A stretch of DNA of 37,507 nucleotides, from NCBI GenBank assembly GCA_009746045.1, contig RPFO01001540.1, positions 1 to 37,507 on the forward strand, in the 5' to 3' direction. The notes beneath the pieces are model-generated. The model searched no databases. It was given only the letters and a program-made list of their open reading frames with translations, and was not told the origin of the DNA. The translations under genes were made by a program, and so were the position numbers. Below, one piece after another: positions 33,698 to 37,507 of the stretch (the first letter of the stretch is position 1; each line of letters opens with the position of its first letter). Source of the stretch: Mesostigma viride. Lineage: Eukaryota > Streptophyta > Mesostigmatophyceae > Mesostigmatales > Mesostigmataceae.

Positions 33698-33810
33698 TGC
33701 TGATGATCCTCCGCAGCCATCGTCGTTTTCCCCGTTTCTTCGCGCGTGTGCAGTGCACCAGACCACGACTCGCGGGGATCTTTTGCGGCGATCGCCAGCC
33801 CACGACAAAT

Positions 33811-34691
33811 ATGCAAGCGCCTCAGGTTCGTATGTTTTTTTTGTGTTACGTCTGCCATATGTTTGCTCTTTAACTTCCATTAATCTCTTTTATTATATAC
33901 CATTGCTGACCTGCTATTGATTAATCTATACAATAATTAATATAGATCTGTCGGTATATATGCATTTTTTTTGTTTTTTCCTGCAGAGGCAGGAAACGGA
34001 GTTGTCAAGTGCCCAGATGGCCATCGAGGCGGAAGAGGGAGCTTCTGTGTGTAGGGGCGGTCTTCTCGTAAAAAAGGCTCTCCAAAAAAATCAGCGGGAG
34101 CTGATGACTTTGTTGCTCTCGTGCAGGTTTTGCCGCCTGAACAGTCAGGGAGATATGCGACTGTACACCTTTGTCACCAGTGGCGGCCCGCACCACGTCC
34201 ATGTGGGAGGATTCTGCGACAACTGTCGCGTTTCCCTTGAGAACATTGTGACGTCGAGTACTCCCTGCCCTTTGTGCACGGCGGAGGGTGCGAATTTGTT
34301 CCGTGTGCCCTTGTTGGTACCCCCCTTCTTCAAGTTCGACCCCTCCGCAACACTGGTCTGCAACTCGTTCCGCCTCGGGTTTCGTCTTTATGTTGCGGAG
34401 AGGCGCCCCGCGCGAGAGGAGCCGCCAGAGGGTGGTCAGCCCGGCGAGGTCGTGACAGCAGCAGAGGAGCTGCCAGAGGGTGGTCAGCCCGAGGTCGTGA
34501 CAGCAGCAGAGGAGCTGCCAGAGGGTGGTCAGCCTGAGGTCATGACAGCATCAGAGGAGCTGCCAGGGCGTGGTGGGATGGAGGGGCAGGGCTCTTCCTG
34601 CGATGAGGCGTATCGTTTCCTGTCGGATGAACAGGTTGACAATCTCGTCATGCATGATCTGCTATTAGTTCGTCCAACGTGCTTTCCATAA
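33811..34691 (+). CDS. RING-like protein with probable spliced first exon and Pro-Glu-Gly repeats
   Basis: Exon 1 is ATG 33811-33825 (MQAPQ); the remainder runs from 33987 to TAA 34691 in the same phase. The protein has about 239 residues. RING-like order: SCRFCRL, then GGPHHVHVGGFCDNC, then STPCPLC, i.e. CxxC ... H ... CxxC ... CPLC, like the gene at 24634. The C-terminal part has three tandem copies of a unit built on EELPEGGQPEVVTAA. If the intron is not real, the frame could start at ATG 33960, but that would translate the T-rich splice site (MHFFCFFLQ). A ubiquitin-ligase role is likely from the RING pattern, not proven. Confidence 0.65.
33826..33986 (+). other. Probable spliceosomal intron, 161 bp
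   Basis: The 5' end CAG|GTTCGT and 3' end TTTTTTGTTTTTTCCTGCAG match GT-AG splice sites with a polypyrimidine tract; GCTGACCTG at about 33904 is a plausible branch point. The tract is strikingly AT-rich compared with the exons. Removing it joins MQAPQ to RQETELSS in phase 0 and eliminates the improbable Phe-rich N-terminus. Confidence 0.6.
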
Positions 34692-34863
34692 TGTCCGAAA
34701 GGCGTGTAGTACTACTATTATATTTTCTGTACATGCACGTATATTGACGATGAGGCAACCCTGGTTTTGCACTCACGATTTGTAATTGTGTAAATTGATT
34801 GCCCCCCGTGGGGTGTCTCTCTTTCTTGATAGGTTCTCGTTTCCTTCTTTTACATTCACTTTT

Positions 34864-34918
34864 ATCCCATATAATGTCATTATATATAATAATCCCATAT
34901 ATAATGACATTATGGGAT
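34864..34918. terminator. AT-rich hairpin between convergent genes
   Basis: ATCCCATATAATGTCATTAT (34864-34883, arm to 34887) pairs with 34897-34918 (ATATATAATGACATTATGGG plus AT), with only a two-base bulge and a nine-base loop. A third copy of ATAATGTCATT follows at 34919-34929, then a T run. It sits between the stop codons of the RING-like gene (plus) and family C protein 3 (minus), so it can act as a two-way transcription end signal. Confidence 0.7.
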
Positions 34919-34980
34919 ATAATGTCATTTTTTTCCATGTATTATACACTGGCCCCGTCGCATAAAACGATTCAGACGAT

Positions 34981-35874
34981 TTAGAGGGCTTTGATTCTCT
35001 TGGCCTCCCTGGGCGCCTCCAATTTGTTGGCCTGTCGGTTGCCCTCCATGAGGCGCTTGTTGTCCGCGTACATCGCTTTGTCCACCGGCTCCTTGGCCAA
35101 GTCGTGCAAGCCCCACTTTAGGAAGACCGCGCCCATGTCCTTCCCCATCTCCTCCACGGACCGCGCCACGTCCATCCCGCGTTTTATCGATCTCTCGTGC
35201 AATGAGTTCATGAGGTAGACTGCCGAGTTCATGGGGCCCCGGAAGTAGTCGCGCGTGGCCTCGCTCCTCTTGATCTCGTGGTGCTCCCTGTACTTCTGGG
35301 TCGCCATGCCGCAGACGGCTAGGTTGACGTTCGCGTTCACGATGGCGCAGTTCTTGCCCACCTGGCTGGGGGCGCTCACCGCCTTGATGGCGTCCATGTG
35401 CGACTTGGTGGACTCGCAAGACTTGATGCGCGGCTCGTCTTTTAGGGACAGGTCTTTGCGGTCGGCGCGCGCGTAAATGTCGTCGGCCAGGGATTTGTCG
35501 GCGGCCAGGTAGCGCTCGAACAGCACGGCGAGGTGGTAGCGGAAGGAGGCCGCCCTCTTACCAGGCAGCAGCTGGACGATTTGTATGATCCCCAGCCGGT
35601 CGGCGACGGGCGTGTCTCGCTGCCTGGCACCTGGGAATTTCCAGACAGTACTGAGAGTACCTACTTCTGCAAACTCCTTTTGGACCCTTGAGAAGTAATG
35701 GGATGCGTGAGAGTTTGCATCGTGCGCGAACACGCCCTCGGGTGTCATGAAGCACACTACCTTGATTACGTCAATCACGGATATCTTGCCGTCTGGCGTC
35801 ACCCTGATCTTGTCACGGAACAGGGGGTCGTCCTCGCCGCCATCCACCGGCAGCAGATACTGGACCATCGCCAT
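34981..35874 (-). CDS. Family C protein 3, intact, 297 residues
   Basis: ATG 35874 (MAMVQYLLPVDGG). Very similar to the protein at 30512 in the N-terminal 135 residues: KIRVTPDGKISVIDVIK, the RVQKEF helix, TPVADRLGIIQIVQLLPGKR and LFERYL; next DEPRIKSCESTKSHMDAIK. The C-terminal half is more diverged but keeps the ADNKRLMEGNR / NNKRLMEANR ending. The N-terminal module probably binds DNA; the C-terminal part is a family-specific helical domain. GTTTAAATAGACG about 50 bases upstream is TATA-like. Confidence 0.78.
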   Translation of the reverse strand: MAMVQYLLPVDGGEDDPLFRDKIRVTPDGKISVIDVIKVVCFMTPEGVFAHDANSHASHYFSRVQKEFAEVGTLSTVWKFPGARQRDTPVADRLGIIQIVQLLPGKRAASFRYHLAVLFERYLAADKSLADDIYARADRKDLSLKDEPRIKSCESTKSHMDAIKAVSAPSQVGKNCAIVNANVNLAVCGMATQKYREHHEIKRSEATRDYFRGPMNSAVYLMNSLHERSIKRGMDVARSVEEMGKDMGAVFLKWGLHDLAKEPVDKAMYADNKRLMEGNRQANKLEAPREAKRIKAL

Positions 35875-36011
35875 CTCCTATATGTCTGTGCCATTTGCCG
35901 AGATTTCCTTCTCGTCTATTTAAACGCGTACGGCAATTCCTATAACTAAACATTGGATTTAATTTTTCATGCAATTAAAAACGCTGCTCGTAACCCAGCT
36001 CCCGCTGTAGC

Positions 36012-36019
36012 TATAAAAG
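36012..36019 (+). promoter_or_regulatory. TATA box upstream of the IQ/U-box-like gene
   Basis: TATAAAAG is a textbook TATA element, 120 bases before ATG 36140. The spacer is T- and C-rich and otherwise unremarkable. Confidence 0.5.
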
Positions 36020-36139
36020 GTGTTTGCCCTCTTGTTAGGCGCTTCAACAGTATAACCGAAGCAGTAGCTTGTCCGCGCGTCCGCGTTTGTCCGCGCCCCA
36101 GACAATTCTCAGCTGCAGTTAGAGCCATCGTCCGCGTAG

Positions 36140-37072
36140 ATGACCAAAACGTTCCGCGTGTCCGCGGACGCCCGCGAGTGGCGCCTGAGCGTGCGGGCGG
36201 CGTCCACGGTGCCGCAGCGGTACTACGGGCGCGCGACCAAGTGGCAGTTGCGCCGTCTCGCGCTGCTGCAGGGTATGCGCCCCCTGCGGCAGTTGACGCA
36301 CCGGGAGCTGGAGTGCGGCGTGTACGCGAACCAGTGCGCGGTGCGGATCCAGCGGTGGGTGAGGCGCGTGGTGCTTCCGTGGCACAGGGCGAAGAGGACG
36401 GTGGCGCGGCGGCTGGCCCTTCGCGTGACGAACAAGGAGGACCCGATCACGATGGACGCGCTGCCGCCGCCGGAGCGGGTGTTCAAGTTCGTGCGTCCGA
36501 CGCGGCAGGTGGTGGGGTTCGACGCGGTGAGGCTGGCCGAGTACATCAACACTTCGGGGCGGTTCGAGGACCCGGCCACGCGGTTCCCGTTCACGCCGGT
36601 GGACCTGTGGCGGCTGGACAAGCAGGTGCGGGATCTGGGGTATCAGCGCCACTCGACGCTGTTCCTCTACTCTCACCCGGAGATCGTGCGGGCGATGAGG
36701 GAGCACGAGTCGCTGGTGGTGGGGCTGGAGCGGATGGTGGTGAACATCGCCCAACAGATGGGCGAGATCCTGGCGGAGGAGGGCGCGGACCATTCGACGC
36801 TGGGACTGATCTCGTCGGACTACCTTCCCGATTGGCGGTCGTTCTTCCGCCACCTGCACGCGCTGGACCCTAACTCGGCCAGGAGCACGATGGACAACTG
36901 CTGTCAGGTTCTGCGGAACGAGATGGAGGGGCTCCCGGAGAACGACCAGGGCGACACACGGCGTGGCTGCCTGGCCGCCCTGTCGATGGTTATGTCGACG
37001 TACCTGACGACGTGCGGCGTGGCCACCCTGGCTCTTCACGCCGACCAGCCGGGGCTGCTCGTTTTCTTTTAG
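36140..37072 (+). CDS. IQ-motif and U-box/RING-like protein, 310 residues
   Basis: ATG 36140 (MTKTFRVSADAREW). Residues about 65-80 (NQCAVRIQRWVRRVV) fit an IQ-type calmodulin-binding helix. Then residues 97-160 follow a pattern known from large-virus proteins: NKEDPITMDAL, FKFVRPTRQVVGFD, RLAEYINTSGRFEDPATR, FTPVDLWRLD. This is U-box-like: a DPIT start, a hydrophobic strand, then DPxTR before a helix, without metal ligands. The C-terminal half is helical with a Cys pair (DNCCQVL). A role in ubiquitin transfer or substrate binding is inferred. An overlapping frame from 35953 is a shadow of this gene. Confidence 0.75.
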   Translation: MTKTFRVSADAREWRLSVRAASTVPQRYYGRATKWQLRRLALLQGMRPLRQLTHRELECGVYANQCAVRIQRWVRRVVLPWHRAKRTVARRLALRVTNKEDPITMDALPPPERVFKFVRPTRQVVGFDAVRLAEYINTSGRFEDPATRFPFTPVDLWRLDKQVRDLGYQRHSTLFLYSHPEIVRAMREHESLVVGLERMVVNIAQQMGEILAEEGADHSTLGLISSDYLPDWRSFFRHLHALDPNSARSTMDNCCQVLRNEMEGLPENDQGDTRRGCLAALSMVMSTYLTTCGVATLALHADQPGLLVFF

Positions 37073-37464
37073 CCTGGCCCCTCTTGCGTGCGGTCGTCGG
37101 CCCCGCGGCCTGCCTCATAGCGGGGTCGCTCCCGTATCGCGTCCGTCTTGAGCTTCTTCACCCGCTTTCTTAGCGTTCCCACGGCGCGGTGGAGTCTGAT
37201 AGGGGCGATCATCGGGTCTCCGCGTTCATTGTGAAAAGCCGCCCACCCTGGCGGGGTCGCCCGCTCGAGATCTGCGGCTCTGAGGGCTTCGGCGTCCAGC
37301 CTGGCCGCGGCCGCGTCATACAGCATCTCCATATCCCGGGCTTTCTCATCCTTCTCATTCTGCAGCCGTTCCTCCTCGAGGGAGGTGCTGTAGGCGGCCA
37401 GACGGTGAACAAGGCGGGGCTCGCGCGTGACCGTCCACCCGCTCCGTCTCGACCTCGCTGTCAT
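37069..37464 (-). CDS. Basic coiled-coil protein, 131 residues
   Basis: ATG 37464 (MTARSRRSGWTVTREP) or ATG 37479 five codons earlier. The middle is a strongly charged helix (LEEERLQNEKDEKARDMEM, then LDAEALRAADLE), followed by WAAFHNERGDPMIAPIRLH and a Lys/Arg-rich end. The stop TAA (37069-37071) overlaps the TAG of the opposing IQ gene (37070-37072). No family is recognised; it may bind nucleic acid or be structural. Confidence 0.6.
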   Translation of the reverse strand: MTARSRRSGWTVTREPRLVHRLAAYSTSLEEERLQNEKDEKARDMEMLYDAAAARLDAEALRAADLERATPPGWAAFHNERGDPMIAPIRLHRAVGTLRKRVKKLKTDAIRERPRYEAGRGADDRTQEGPG

Positions 37465-37507
37465 GCGTCTCCTATGCATACTGGAGCAGAAAAGAAAGGC
37501 GCTAGAA

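Noticed and set aside
35953-36873. 306-residue plus-strand frame and a 306-residue minus-strand frame over the IQ/U-box-like gene
   Set aside because: Their translations are Arg/Gly/Ala- or His/Arg/Pro-rich without domains, while the 36140 frame has clear IQ and DPIT...DPxTR patterns.

Overview
The window looks like part of a large eukaryote-infecting DNA virus of the nucleocytoplasmic (giant virus) type, or such a genome integrated in a eukaryotic chromosome. The gene set is typical: four KilA-N DNA-binding genes, an HNH endonuclease, a small P-loop kinase, RING-like and F-box-like genes, and many short unknown proteins. Genes are tightly packed on both strands, with convergent neighbours that nearly touch or overlap at their stop codons. 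AT-rich TATA-like elements often sit 5 to 45 bases before the ATG in otherwise GC-rich DNA. A long terminal repeat (LTR) retrotransposon, a probable GT-AG intron and an AT-richer retroelement-like island show close contact with a eukaryotic nucleus. The host cannot be named from the sequence.

Layout. 1-1937: basic proteins and a SprT-like zinc metalloprotease. 1930-10315: a Ty1/copia-type retrotransposon inserted in the 3' part of the SprT-like gene; the gene's last 49 codons resume in frame after the 3' LTR (to 10469). 10474-11803: two minus-strand genes. 12435-14515: KilA-N cassette 1 (KilA-N + PD-(D/E)xK nuclease, then KilA-N + an unknown 200-residue domain). 14516-16530: AT-richer island with an RNase H1 hybrid-binding-like domain gene. 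16939-21179: Cys/His-motif genes, HNH nuclease, P-loop kinase and twin single-pass membrane proteins. 21268-23557: first member of a three-copy family and an F-box-like gene. 23566-24415: two tandem repeat blocks. 24634-25512: RING-like and Cys/His-motif genes. 26018-29702: KilA-N cassette 2 in the same order as cassette 1, followed by a Cys/His-motif gene and two stand-alone copies of the nuclease domain. 29747-32124: small proteins and the second family copy. 33001-33658: a 60/109-bp minisatellite. 33811-37464: a RING-like gene with a probable intron, a hairpin between convergent genes, the third family copy, an IQ/U-box-like gene and a coiled-coil gene.

Two points govern how to read the window. 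First, almost every interrupted reading frame is explained by loss of a single base, often at a G or C run. I count about 16 of 17 frame changes in that direction, both in viral genes and in the retrotransposon, and the two LTRs themselves differ only by one missing C. Many apparently broken genes are therefore probably intact genes in a sequence with consensus deletion errors. Second, the most distinctive biology is a modular KilA-N system: one DNA-binding module joined to two different C-terminal domains, arranged as a two-gene cassette that occurs twice, with extra free copies of the nuclease domain next to the second cassette.
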